64,000 nt of DNA from Micromonospora lupini (GTDB taxonomy: Bacteria > Actinomycetota > Actinomycetes > Mycobacteriales > Micromonosporaceae), in contig NZ_JAPENL010000001.1 in assembly GCF_026342015.1 (NCBI RefSeq), positions 1,364,001 through 1,428,000 of the forward strand, written 5' to 3'. A program made the position numbers and the translations under genes. The stretch's first letter is position 1. Each line of letters opens with the position of its first letter. The notes beneath the pieces are model-generated. The model had not been told where the DNA came from. It ran no database searches and saw nothing but the letters and a program-made list of their open reading frames with translations. Below are positions 1 to 7,410 of the stretch, one piece after another.

Positions 1-1
1 C

Positions 2-436
2 ACGATGAATCCGCGTTTCCTGGGCGCGCTGCTCGACCGCACCGGACGGTCGACGGACACGATCGACCTGCTGACCGTCGCGTCCCCGCTCACCGGCGCT
101 CCCCCGCTCGCGCTGCGCGAGCTTTCCGACGCCGACCATCCCCGGGAGGCGCGGGCGCGCAAACGCCGTGACGACGTCCGCGTCTGGGCGGCCGACGGCG
201 GCGTGGTCGTTCTCGGCCGTGGGGTGGCGGGTCGCTGGGAGGCGGCGATCGAGGTCGACGAGGACGTGCGCCACCGGGGCCTCGGCCGGGCGCTGGCGAC
301 GGCCGCCAGACATCTGGTGCCCGAGGGTCAGCCGGTCTGGGCGCAGCAGGCCGCCGGCAACGCGCGCAGTGTGCGGGCCTTCCAGGCGGCCGGTTTTCGA
401 CCGGTGGGCGCCGAGGCGCTGCTCCTGGAGAGGTAG
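2..436 (+). CDS. GNAT-family N-acetyltransferase (5' end probably cut by the window)
   Basis: The C-terminal half carries the acetyl-CoA binding signature of GNAT enzymes: RHRGLGRALATAARHLV (diphosphate-binding loop R/Q-x-x-G-x-G/A) followed by the NARSVRAFQAAGF stretch that forms the last strand-helix of the fold. The product would transfer an acetyl group from acetyl-CoA to an amine; the substrate cannot be told. The first in-frame ATG is at base 5, but the frame is open to the window edge and only about 143 residues are visible with a short N-terminal region, so the true start probably lies upstream. Its 3' end faces the minus-strand hydrolase that follows. Confidence 0.75.
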   Translation, partial: TMNPRFLGALLDRTGRSTDTIDLLTVASPLTGAPPLALRELSDADHPREARARKRRDDVRVWAADGGVVVLGRGVAGRWEAAIEVDEDVRHRGLGRALATAARHLVPEGQPVWAQQAAGNARSVRAFQAAGFRPVGAEALLLER

Positions 437-468
437 CCACCTCAGGCACCCACCGCCCACGGCCGGCG

Positions 469-1230
469 TCACCCGTCGCTCAGGAACTCGTCGATCATCG
501 GGGCCAGCCAGTCGGCGCGCTGCGGGATCGTCGTGTGGGTGGTGCCGGGCAGGATGGCCAGCCGGCAGGCCGGCAGACCGGTCAGGTCGCCGGGCACCGC
601 GCCGCCGAGCAGCCGGAACATCAGCACCGCGTGCTCGGGCTGGACGATGTCCGAGTCGGCCAGCACGATCATGGTGGGCGCGGCCAGGGCCCGGATCTGC
701 TCGGGCGTCCACCGCGGCAGGTTCGCGTCCAGCACCTTCATCTTGGTGACCAGGGTGGCCCAGCCCGCCGGGTCCGGCGCGGTCCGCAGGTACTCCTCGT
801 GGAACTCCGAGCCGTGCAGGTGCTCCGGTTGCAGATCCTGGATCCCGTCGAGCAGCCCCGGGTGCAGGCCGGCGTCCTCGAAGCTCACCGAGGCGAGGAC
901 CAGCCGCCCGACCCGCTCGGCGTGGTCGGTGCCCAGGCGCAGCGCCACCGCCGCGCCCATGCTCCAGCCGTACACGTCCGCCCGCTCGACACCCAGCCGG
1001 TCGAGCAGCTCGACCACGTCGGCGGCGAAGTGCTCCACTGTCAGCGGCCGGTCGACGTCCGGGGTGTGGCCGTGCGCCTGCAACTCCACGGCGATCACCC
1101 GCCGGGACTTCGCCAGGTCCGGCAGGATCGTGCCGAACGAGGTGCCGATGCCGGAGAGCGCGCCGTGGATGAGCACCAGCGGTCGGCCCTCGTCACTGCC
1201 ATGTGTCTCGTGATAGATCTCCATGCCCAC
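469..1230 (-). CDS. alpha/beta hydrolase
   Basis: A 253-residue single-domain alpha/beta hydrolase. Visible landmarks are the oxyanion-hole HG (residues 22-23), the nucleophile elbow GWSMG (Ser90), an acid in LADSD (Asp192 or Asp194) and the catalytic His in GTTHTT (His232). There is no signal peptide, so it is cytoplasmic; substrate unknown. The first start is GTG at 1230; an ATG two codons in (1224) is equally plausible, and neither has a good Shine-Dalgarno. The gene is divergent from the SARP regulator, and a triple 11-bp-spaced repeat lies 17-45 bp upstream of the start. That is so close that the message may be leaderless. Control by the neighbouring SARP is inferred. Confidence 0.9.
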   Translation of the reverse strand: MGMEIYHETHGSDEGRPLVLIHGALSGIGTSFGTILPDLAKSRRVIAVELQAHGHTPDVDRPLTVEHFAADVVELLDRLGVERADVYGWSMGAAVALRLGTDHAERVGRLVLASVSFEDAGLHPGLLDGIQDLQPEHLHGSEFHEEYLRTAPDPAGWATLVTKMKVLDANLPRWTPEQIRALAAPTMIVLADSDIVQPEHAVLMFRLLGGAVPGDLTGLPACRLAILPGTTHTTIPQRADWLAPMIDEFLSDG

Positions 1231-1246
1231 ACGGTGCGCCGGCGCG

Positions 1247-1275
1247 CTTACGGAATGCTTCAGGTCGCCTTACCG
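1247..1275 (-). promoter_or_regulatory. SARP-type operator, three 7-bp direct repeats at 11-bp pitch
   Basis: On the plus strand the heptamers are CTTACGG (1247-1253), CTTCAGG (1258-1264) and CTTACCG (1269-1275), each separated by 4 bp, so they repeat exactly once per helical turn. This is the known binding layout of SARP activators (heptameric direct repeats, 11-bp period, next to the -35 region). The same three heptamers recur at 4969-4997 in front of another minus-strand gene, in the same orientation relative to that gene. The site lies between the hydrolase and the SARP gene and ends 8 bp before the SARP ATG, so autoregulation is possible. Confidence 0.75.
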
Positions 1276-1283
1276 GCGCTAGG

Positions 1284-4200
1284 ATGTCCGCCGTGCAGTT
1301 CGGGGTGCTCGGGCCGCTCGCCGTCACCACGGACGCCGGCGAGCCGGTGGTGGTGCCCGGCACCAAGGTGCGCGCCCTCCTGGCCGACCTGCTGACCAAC
1401 CGCAACCAGGTCGTCTCCGCCGACCGGCTCATCGACGACCTGTGGGGCGACGACTCCCCCGCCAACCCCTCCGGCGCCCTCCAGGTGCGGGTGTCGCAGC
1501 TCCGCAAGGCGCTCAACGACGCCGAGCCGGGCGCCCGCGACCTGGTCGAGTCCCGCGCACCCGGCTACCTGCTGCGGGCCGGCACCGTCGACGCCGACCG
1601 GTTCGCCGAGCTGGCCCGGCACACCGACGTCGACAGGTTGACCGAGGCCCTCGCGCTGTGGCGCGGCGAGGCGTACGCCGACGTGGCCGACGCCGAGTTC
1701 GTCCGCGCGGAGGCCACCCGCCTCGCCGAGCAGCGACTCGCCGTGCACGAGCGGCTCGCCGAGGCCCGGGTGGCCCGGGGCGAGCACGACCTCGTCGCCG
1801 CCGACCTGGCCGAGCTGGTCGCCCGGCACCCGCTGCGCGAGGGACTGCGGGCGGTGCAGCTCCGCGCGCTGTACGCGGCCGGTCGCCAGTCCGAGGCCCT
1901 GGACAGTTACGCCGACCTGCGGGACCGGCTCGCCGACGAGCTGGGCCTCGACCCCGGCCCCGAGCTTGTCGCCCTGCACCGCCGGATCCTCGAACAGGAC
2001 GCCGGCCTGAGCGCGCCGCCGAAGGCCGCGATCATCCGCAACAGTCTGCCCGCCCAGCTCGACGAGCTGGTCGGCCGGGCCGAGGCGCTCACCGAGCTGC
2101 GGGCCTTGCTGCCCGCGCAGCGCCTGGTCACGCTTATCGGGCCGGGCGGTGTCGGCAAGACCCGGCTGGCCACCGAGACCGCCCGTACCCAGTCGCTCCC
2201 CGACGGCGTCCTGCTGGTCGAGCTGGCGCCGCTGCCGGCCGGCGATCCGGGCGTCGCCGAGCAGGTGCTCGGCGCGCTGGACGCCCGCGAGGCCGCCGGC
2301 ACGAGCCAGTCGGCCACCGACCGACTCGTCGCGGCGCTGCGGCAGCGACACCTGCTGCTCGTGCTTGACAACTGCGAACACGTCATCGAGCCGGTCGCCG
2401 CGCTGGTGGCCCGGCTGCTGCGCGACGCGCCAGGGGTGCGCGTGCTGGCCACCAGTCGGGAGTCACTCGGCCTGACCGGGGAGCTGCTCTGGGAGGTACC
2501 CCCGTTGTCGCTGCCGCAGGACAGCGACCCGGACGCGGTCCGGCGCTCGGCGGCGGCCCGGTTGTTCGCCGCCCGCGCCGCCGCCCAGCACCGCGGTTTC
2601 CGTCTCGACGAGCACACCGCGCCGGCGGTCGCCCAGCTCTGCCGTCGCCTGGACGGCCTGCCGCTGGCGTTGGAGCTGGCCGCGACCCGGGTCCGCGCGC
2701 TGGGCCTGCGGGGTGTGGTGGACCGGCTCGACGACAGGTTCCGGCTGCTCACCACGTCCCAGCGTGACGCGCCGCCGCGGCAGCGGACACTGACGGCGGT
2801 GATCGGCTGGAGTTGGGACCTGCTCGACGAGGCCGACCGGGAGGTGCTCGCCCGGCTCGCGGTGTTTCGCGACGGCTGCACGCCGGAGGCCGCCGAACAG
2901 GTCTGCCAGACCGACCTGGAAGCCCTCGCCCGGCTGGTGGACAGGTCGCTCGTGGTGCTTGACGACTCCCCGGCGGGTCCGCGTTACCGGCTGCTCGAAT
3001 CGGTCGCCGCGTTCTGCCTGGACCGGCTGGCCGACGCCGACGAGGTCCGGACGCGGCACGCCGCCTACTACACGGAGCTGGCCGAACGCGCCGACCCGGA
3101 GTTGCGCGGGGCGGAGCAGCGGCGGTGGCTGGCGCTGCTGGACACCGAGACGGCGAACCTGCGGGCGGCGCTTACCCACGGCGGTGGGCTGCGGCTGGCA
3201 GTCGCGCTGAGCTGGTACTGGTATCTGCGCGGCCGGCTCACCGAGGCACGACGGGCCCTCGCGGTGGCGGGCGAGCCGGCGCAGGAGTTCCGCGCGGCGC
3301 CGTGGCGGGTCGGCTTCGCGCTGCTGCGGGGCGAGGCGGTCGCGCCCGGGGACATCCGCGCCGCGCTGGCACACGACCCGGACGGCCGAGGCGCCTGGTT
3401 CGCGGCGCACGCGGTGATCACGCACAGCGAACTGGCCCTGGCCGCGGAGTTGCTGCCCAGCGCTCCGGCCGACGCGTGGACCGAGGCGGCGGTGCTCGCC
3501 TCCCGGGCCATGCTCGCGCACGCCGCCGGCGACCAGAGCACCCTTGAGTACGCCTCGACGCGCAGCGCCGCGCTGTTCGCCGACCTCGGCGACCGGTGGG
3601 GACGGCTCCAGGCGACCGAGTGGGTGGGTGGGCTGGCCGAGATGCGCGGCGAGCACGAACGCGCGGTCGAGCTGCACCGCGAGGGGCTGCGCTGGGCCGA
3701 GGAGTTGGAGCTGTGGCCGCAGGTCGGCACCGAACTGTCCTGGCTGGCCTGGCTGGCGGTGCAGACCCGCGACTACCCGCAGGGGCGTGAGTTGGCCGAG
3801 CGCGCGTACCGGCTGGCCGTCGAGCAGGACGCGCCGGGCGCGCTGGTCTTCGCCGAGATGAGCCTCGGGTTCGCCGCTCGCCGCGACGGCAAGCTCGACC
3901 TGGCCCTCACCCACCTCACCCACCTCGCCGAGCGGGGGCGCGGCGAGACGCGGCCCGCGCTCTATTTGCCGATGGTCCTGGTGGAGCTGGGGTACGCCGT
4001 CGAGCAGGCCGGCGACCCGGACGCCGCGCTGGCCCTGCACGTCGAGGCGTACGAGGCCGCCGAGGCGATGGCCTCGCCCCGCGACGGCGTCGCCGCGCTT
4101 GAGGGGATGGCGTCGGCGGTGCGCGCGCCGGAGGCCGCCGCCCGGTTGCTCGGCGTGGCGGCGGCCGCCCGGCTGGCCCTGGATGCCCCGGCCGCCCCCG

Positions 4201-4325
4201 CCGAACGCGACGAGGTCGACCGGGTGACCGGACGCGTCCGGGCCGCCCTCGGGCCGGAGCGCTTCGACGCGCTCGTCGACGAGGGTACGAAGCTGAGCCC
4301 GGGCGAGGCCCGGGCTCAGCTCTGA
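1284..4325 (+). CDS. AfsR/SARP-type transcriptional regulator (OmpR-wHTH, BTAD, NB-ARC ATPase, TPR)
   Basis: A 1013-residue multidomain activator. An N-terminal OmpR-like winged helix (about residues 1-95) is followed by a bacterial transcriptional activator (BTAD) domain (about 97-245), a STAND NTPase with Walker A GPGGVGKTR (near 285) and Walker B LLLVLDNCEH (near 357), then a long helical TPR-like tail. This matches the AfsR architecture that switches secondary metabolism or stress genes in actinomycetes. The start at 1284 was chosen because the winged-helix homology (VQFGVLGPLAV) begins there; the frame is open further upstream but that part overlaps the operator and the divergent gene. 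The likely targets are the two genes with the triple-repeat operator. Confidence 0.93.
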   Translation: MSAVQFGVLGPLAVTTDAGEPVVVPGTKVRALLADLLTNRNQVVSADRLIDDLWGDDSPANPSGALQVRVSQLRKALNDAEPGARDLVESRAPGYLLRAGTVDADRFAELARHTDVDRLTEALALWRGEAYADVADAEFVRAEATRLAEQRLAVHERLAEARVARGEHDLVAADLAELVARHPLREGLRAVQLRALYAAGRQSEALDSYADLRDRLADELGLDPGPELVALHRRILEQDAGLSAPPKAAIIRNSLPAQLDELVGRAEALTELRALLPAQRLVTLIGPGGVGKTRLATETARTQSLPDGVLLVELAPLPAGDPGVAEQVLGALDAREAAGTSQSATDRLVAALRQRHLLLVLDNCEHVIEPVAALVARLLRDAPGVRVLATSRESLGLTGELLWEVPPLSLPQDSDPDAVRRSAAARLFAARAAAQHRGFRLDEHTAPAVAQLCRRLDGLPLALELAATRVRALGLRGVVDRLDDRFRLLTTSQRDAPPRQRTLTAVIGWSWDLLDEADREVLARLAVFRDGCTPEAAEQVCQTDLEALARLVDRSLVVLDDSPAGPRYRLLESVAAFCLDRLADADEVRTRHAAYYTELAERADPELRGAEQRRWLALLDTETANLRAALTHGGGLRLAVALSWYWYLRGRLTEARRALAVAGEPAQEFRAAPWRVGFALLRGEAVAPGDIRAALAHDPDGRGAWFAAHAVITHSELALAAELLPSAPADAWTEAAVLASRAMLAHAAGDQSTLEYASTRSAALFADLGDRWGRLQATEWVGGLAEMRGEHERAVELHREGLRWAEELELWPQVGTELSWLAWLAVQTRDYPQGRELAERAYRLAVEQDAPGALVFAEMSLGFAARRDGKLDLALTHLTHLAERGRGETRPALYLPMVLVELGYAVEQAGDPDAALALHVEAYEAAEAMASPRDGVAALEGMASAVRAPEAAARLLGVAAAARLALDAPAAPAERDEVDRVTGRVRAALGPERFDALVDEGTKLSPGEARAQL

Positions 4326-4355
4326 GGCGACGGCGAGGCGGTGGTCAGGCGGTGG

Positions 4356-4910
4356 TCAGGCGGCGGTCTTCGGCCGGTACGAGGCGACGATCACGCCGCT
4401 CTTGTGCACCCGGGTGTCGACGAGGTCGAACGCCGTCTGGAAGTCCGTCAGCGGCACCGTGAGGCTGGGCGTGCCCTGCAACACCGGGTGGATCCAGAAG
4501 CGGACCTCGTCCACCAGGCCCGCGGTGATCAGTTGGGCGGTGACCGAGCCGAAGCCGTACTGGATGATGTTCTTGCCGTCCTGGGCCTTGAGCGCCGTGA
4601 CTGCCTCGACCAGGTCGCCCTGGAGCACCTCCGTGTTGTTCCAGGTGGGGTTGGTGAGGGTGGTCGAGGCGACGTACTTCTTGACGTTGTTGAAGTAGGC
4701 AGCCCCGGTCATCGGGTCGCTCTCGTCCTGCTGCGGCCAGGCGACGGACATGCCGTCGTAGGTGGCCCGACCCATCAGCATCGCGTCCGCGGCGTCGGTC
4801 AGCCCGCCGGCCACGACGATCGACTCCTCGTCGAAGTACGGGCCGGTCCACACCGGGTTCTCGATGACGCCGTCGAGGGTGATGTAGGTCGAGTTGATGA
4901 GCTTGCGCAT
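4356..4910 (-). CDS. dihydrofolate reductase family protein (RibD C-terminal fold)
   Basis: A 184-residue protein of the RibD_C/YwjB/YyaP group. It opens with the typical strand and loop INSTYITLDGVIENP, contains LMGRATYDG (cofactor-side loop) and ends with the YGFGS...LVDEVRFWIHPVLQG segment typical of this family. Members are NAD(P)H-dependent reductases of mostly unknown substrate; true folate reduction is not implied. A strong Shine-Dalgarno (AGGAG) lies 6 bp before the ATG. The triple-repeat SARP-type operator sits 59-87 bp upstream, so this gene is a predicted member of the SARP regulon together with the hydrolase across the SARP gene. Confidence 0.9.
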   Translation of the reverse strand: MRKLINSTYITLDGVIENPVWTGPYFDEESIVVAGGLTDAADAMLMGRATYDGMSVAWPQQDESDPMTGAAYFNNVKKYVASTTLTNPTWNNTEVLQGDLVEAVTALKAQDGKNIIQYGFGSVTAQLITAGLVDEVRFWIHPVLQGTPSLTVPLTDFQTAFDLVDTRVHKSGVIVASYRPKTAA

Positions 4911-4968
4911 CGGAATCTCCTGGGTGTCTGTCGTGTCCTGCTGACACCCGGAACACTGCCGGCCTCCG

Positions 4969-4997
4969 CTTACGATTCGCTTCAGGTGCCCTTACCC
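4969..4997 (-). promoter_or_regulatory. second SARP-type operator with the same triple repeat
   Basis: The plus-strand heptamers CTTACGA (4969-4975), CTTCAGG (4980-4986) and CTTACCC (4991-4997) repeat at an 11-bp pitch with 4-bp gaps. They match the copy at 1247-1275 in order, spacing and sequence (the central heptamer is identical). Read towards the reductase gene, a CAGTGT hexamer lies about 10 bp beyond the last heptamer and could be the -10 box. The site overlaps the last codons of the upstream small gene. Confidence 0.72.
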
Positions 4998-5548
4998 GCG
5001 TCCTCGGCCGCGCCCGAAACCGGCTCGGTCAGCGGAATCGGCAGCGCCTGTGGGGCCGCCGTGCCGCCACCTGTCGAGTGCGCCGGCGCGGGCCGGTCGT
5101 CGGTGCGGCTGTGCAGGCGTCCACGCCCGGCGGGCCCGGCGCGGCGGGTCACCTCGACTGTCACCATCCGCACCGGCGGTGGCGGCGCGGTGAAGCGGCC
5201 GACGCCCCAGCGCACCCAGATCGGGATCCGGCCGGCGTCCGCCTCGGCGGTCAGCTTCTGCACCGTCCGCGCCCGGTCGGTGTGGTCGACCTCGATCACC
5301 ACAGGCGGGCCGTCCGGGCGGGCACACGCCACGTCGAGGACGGAGTGCCGTTGCTGCATCGGCGGCGGCAGCGGTACGACGCTTGGCGCGCGCCGGTAGA
5401 CCCGCCAGCCCTGCGCCTGCGCCCACCGCGCCACCGCGTCGATGATCCGCGTGGTCACCTCGTCGGTGTCCAGGTCGACGAATGTCACCTCGGCCAGCCA
5501 CCGGCCCAGGTCGGCGGCCAGCCGCTCACCCTGCGCCGCAACGTCCAC
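4982..5548 (-). CDS. conserved hypothetical protein, possible PD-(D/E)XK-like fold
   Basis: A 188-residue cytoplasmic protein that I do not recognise. The core has a predicted strand-turn-strand with acidic residues, VLDVACARPDGPP followed by VVIEVDHTD, then a helix (ARTVQKLTAEADAG) and a strand IPIWVRWG. An Asp, then E-x-D two strands on, resembles the metal-binding core of PD-(D/E)XK nuclease-fold proteins, but a catalytic Lys is not obvious. The C-terminal 60 residues are Pro/Gly/Arg-rich and probably disordered. Only 17 bp separate it from the S9 peptidase gene, so it is likely the last gene of the ligase-amidotransferase-peptidase operon; its function there is unknown. Confidence 0.7.
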   Translation of the reverse strand: MDVAAQGERLAADLGRWLAEVTFVDLDTDEVTTRIIDAVARWAQAQGWRVYRRAPSVVPLPPPMQQRHSVLDVACARPDGPPVVIEVDHTDRARTVQKLTAEADAGRIPIWVRWGVGRFTAPPPPVRMVTVEVTRRAGPAGRGRLHSRTDDRPAPAHSTGGGTAAPQALPIPLTEPVSGAAEDAGKGT

Positions 5549-5565
5549 GGGCGCAGGATAACGCC

Positions 5566-7410
5566 TCAGCCGACGGGGGCCGCCGTCACGGCGAGGTGCC
5601 GGGAGAGCCAGGCGGTGGTGGCCGTACGCGCCGTCTCGGCGTTGTCGCGGGCCAGGAAGTCGTGCCCCTCGCCGGTGAGCACGAGGTGCCCGTGCGGGAC
5701 GTCCCGCGCGGCGAGGGCCTGCGCCACCTGGGCCGACTCACCGGCCGGCACGTTCGTGTCGTTGGCGCCGTGGATCAGCAGCACCGGTACGTCGAGCTGG
5801 TCGATGCGGGTCATCGGCGACAGGTCCCGCAGCAGGTCGGCGTCGCGCACCGGGTCGCCGTACTTGCTGACGGCGGCGGCGGCGATCCACGGCTCGGTGC
5901 CGGCGTAGAAGGTGCGGAAGTCGGAGATGCCGCACTCGGCCACACCCGCGGCGAACAGGCCGGGGAAGTTCACAAGCACCGCGAGGACGAGGTAGCCGCC
6001 GTAGGAGCGGCCCAGGCAGCCGAGCCGACCCGGGATCGCGACACCGCTGTCGACCAGGTGGTCGGCGCACGCGGCCACGTCCGCGATGGCCCCGTACCGG
6101 CCGGCGAGGTTGTCGGCGGCGACGAAGGTGCGGCCGAAGCCGGACGAGCCGCGCACGTTGGGCGCGAACACCGCGACGCCCTGCGCCACGAGGGCCTGGA
6201 ACAGCGGGTTGTAGCCGGGACGCTCCTGCGCCTCGGGACCGCCGTGCAGGCTGATCGCCGTCGGCCAGGGGCCCGGACCGGGCGGGCGGTAGAGCCAGCC
6301 GGACAGCGGCAACCCGTCGCGGGCGCGCAGGTCGACGAGCTGCGGGGCGACACCGCTGTCGCCCGTACGCGCGGCGCCGGTGTCCGGCCGCAGCGGGCGG
6401 GGCGTCCCGGTCGCCACATCGACGAGCCAGACCTCCCGGGGCTGCACCGGCCCCTGCGCGGTGACGCAGAGCAGGTCGGCGGCGGCGGCGAAGACGGCGC
6501 CGTCGATCACCTCCCCCGGGGCGGCGACGGCCCGCTGCACGCCGCTGGTGAGGTCGAGCAGGCTCAGCTCGCTGCGCCCGCCGTAGGTGTTCCAGAGCAG
6601 CGCGGCACGCCGCCGGTCGGCGCTGGGCGCGACGTGCTCCAACTCGGCGTCCGGACGCGCGGCCAACCGCGTCGGGGGCAGCGCCGGGCGCGTGAGGTCG
6701 ACGCGCACAAGCGCGGCCAGCTCCGAGAACGCGTCGGTACGCGCCAGCACGCTCGTCCCGTCGGGGCCGAACCAGCCCTGGTCCGTGCTGCCCCGGCCGG
6801 TGTCCGGCAGCAGGCGTACCCGCTCGCCGGTGGCCACGTCCAGCAGCTCCAGCCAGCGGGCGTTGCGCGGACCGCGCCGCAGCAGGGCCGACCCGCCGTC
6901 CGGGCTGACGTCCAGGAGAGTGAGCAGGTCGTCCTCGGCGAGCACCCGCCGGTGCCCGGTGCCGGCGTCGACGAGCACGGCGGCACCCCGCTCGGCGGTC
7001 TCGGTGACAGCCATCAGCGCGCCGCCGGGCAGCCAACCGGACAGGGCCGCGCTGCGCCTGCCGAACCCGGCGACCTGGCGGCGCTGCCTGCCGTCCGGGC
7101 GCAGCACCCACAGCTCGGTGCGGGGAGCGCCACCGGGCGCGACGACGCAGGCCAGCCACTGCCCGTTCGGGGACCAGCTCACCGCAAGCACCGGCTCGTC
7201 GCCGCTGGGCAGCGCGACGGCCTCGGCGGCGTCGACGTCGCGCACCCAGACGGCAGGGGTGCCGGCCCGGTCGGACAGGTACGCCACCCGTCGGCCGTCA
7301 GGTGACGGCGCGGGCGCGAAGTCCTCGCCGGCCGGCAGCGGCGGCACCGACCGGTGCGCGGTCAGGTGGGCCAGGAGGGTGGTGCGTGGCGCCTGCGTGC
7401 GTACGCTCAT
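5566..7410 (-). CDS. S9-family peptidase (prolyl oligopeptidase / acylaminoacyl peptidase type)
   Basis: A 614-residue serine peptidase. Residues about 30-350 form WD/TolB-like beta-propeller blades (repeated SPDGRRVAYLS, SPNGQWLAC and SPDGGSALL motifs), and about 355-605 form the alpha/beta-hydrolase domain. The catalytic triad is visible: Ser469 in GRSYGGY, Asp551 in HGANDTN and His583 in GEGHDF. There is no signal peptide. S9 enzymes clip short peptides or acyl-amino acids, and the propeller gates access by size. The ATG directly follows the stop codon of the amidotransferase, so the two are translationally coupled. In this operon it may recycle, trim or degrade the dipeptide-like product made by its neighbours (inferred). 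Confidence 0.93.
   Translation of the reverse strand: MSVRTQAPRTTLLAHLTAHRSVPPLPAGEDFAPAPSPDGRRVAYLSDRAGTPAVWVRDVDAAEAVALPSGDEPVLAVSWSPNGQWLACVVAPGGAPRTELWVLRPDGRQRRQVAGFGRRSAALSGWLPGGALMAVTETAERGAAVLVDAGTGHRRVLAEDDLLTLLDVSPDGGSALLRRGPRNARWLELLDVATGERVRLLPDTGRGSTDQGWFGPDGTSVLARTDAFSELAALVRVDLTRPALPPTRLAARPDAELEHVAPSADRRRAALLWNTYGGRSELSLLDLTSGVQRAVAAPGEVIDGAVFAAAADLLCVTAQGPVQPREVWLVDVATGTPRPLRPDTGAARTGDSGVAPQLVDLRARDGLPLSGWLYRPPGPGPWPTAISLHGGPEAQERPGYNPLFQALVAQGVAVFAPNVRGSSGFGRTFVAADNLAGRYGAIADVAACADHLVDSGVAIPGRLGCLGRSYGGYLVLAVLVNFPGLFAAGVAECGISDFRTFYAGTEPWIAAAAVSKYGDPVRDADLLRDLSPMTRIDQLDVPVLLIHGANDTNVPAGESAQVAQALAARDVPHGHLVLTGEGHDFLARDNAETARTATTAWLSRHLAVTAAPVG

Noticed and set aside
1203..1283. 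Upstream extension of the SARP reading frame
   Set aside because: The extra 27 residues have no homology, overlap the divergent hydrolase start and run through the operator.
4338..4372. Short direct repeat GCGGTGGTCAG after the SARP gene as a regulatory site
   Set aside because: Only two and a half imperfect copies in the gap between convergent genes; no regulatory logic apparent.
5482..7305. 600-codon plus-strand frame opposite the S9 peptidase
   Set aside because: Antisense to a gene with a complete catalytic triad; composition is typical of shadow frames.
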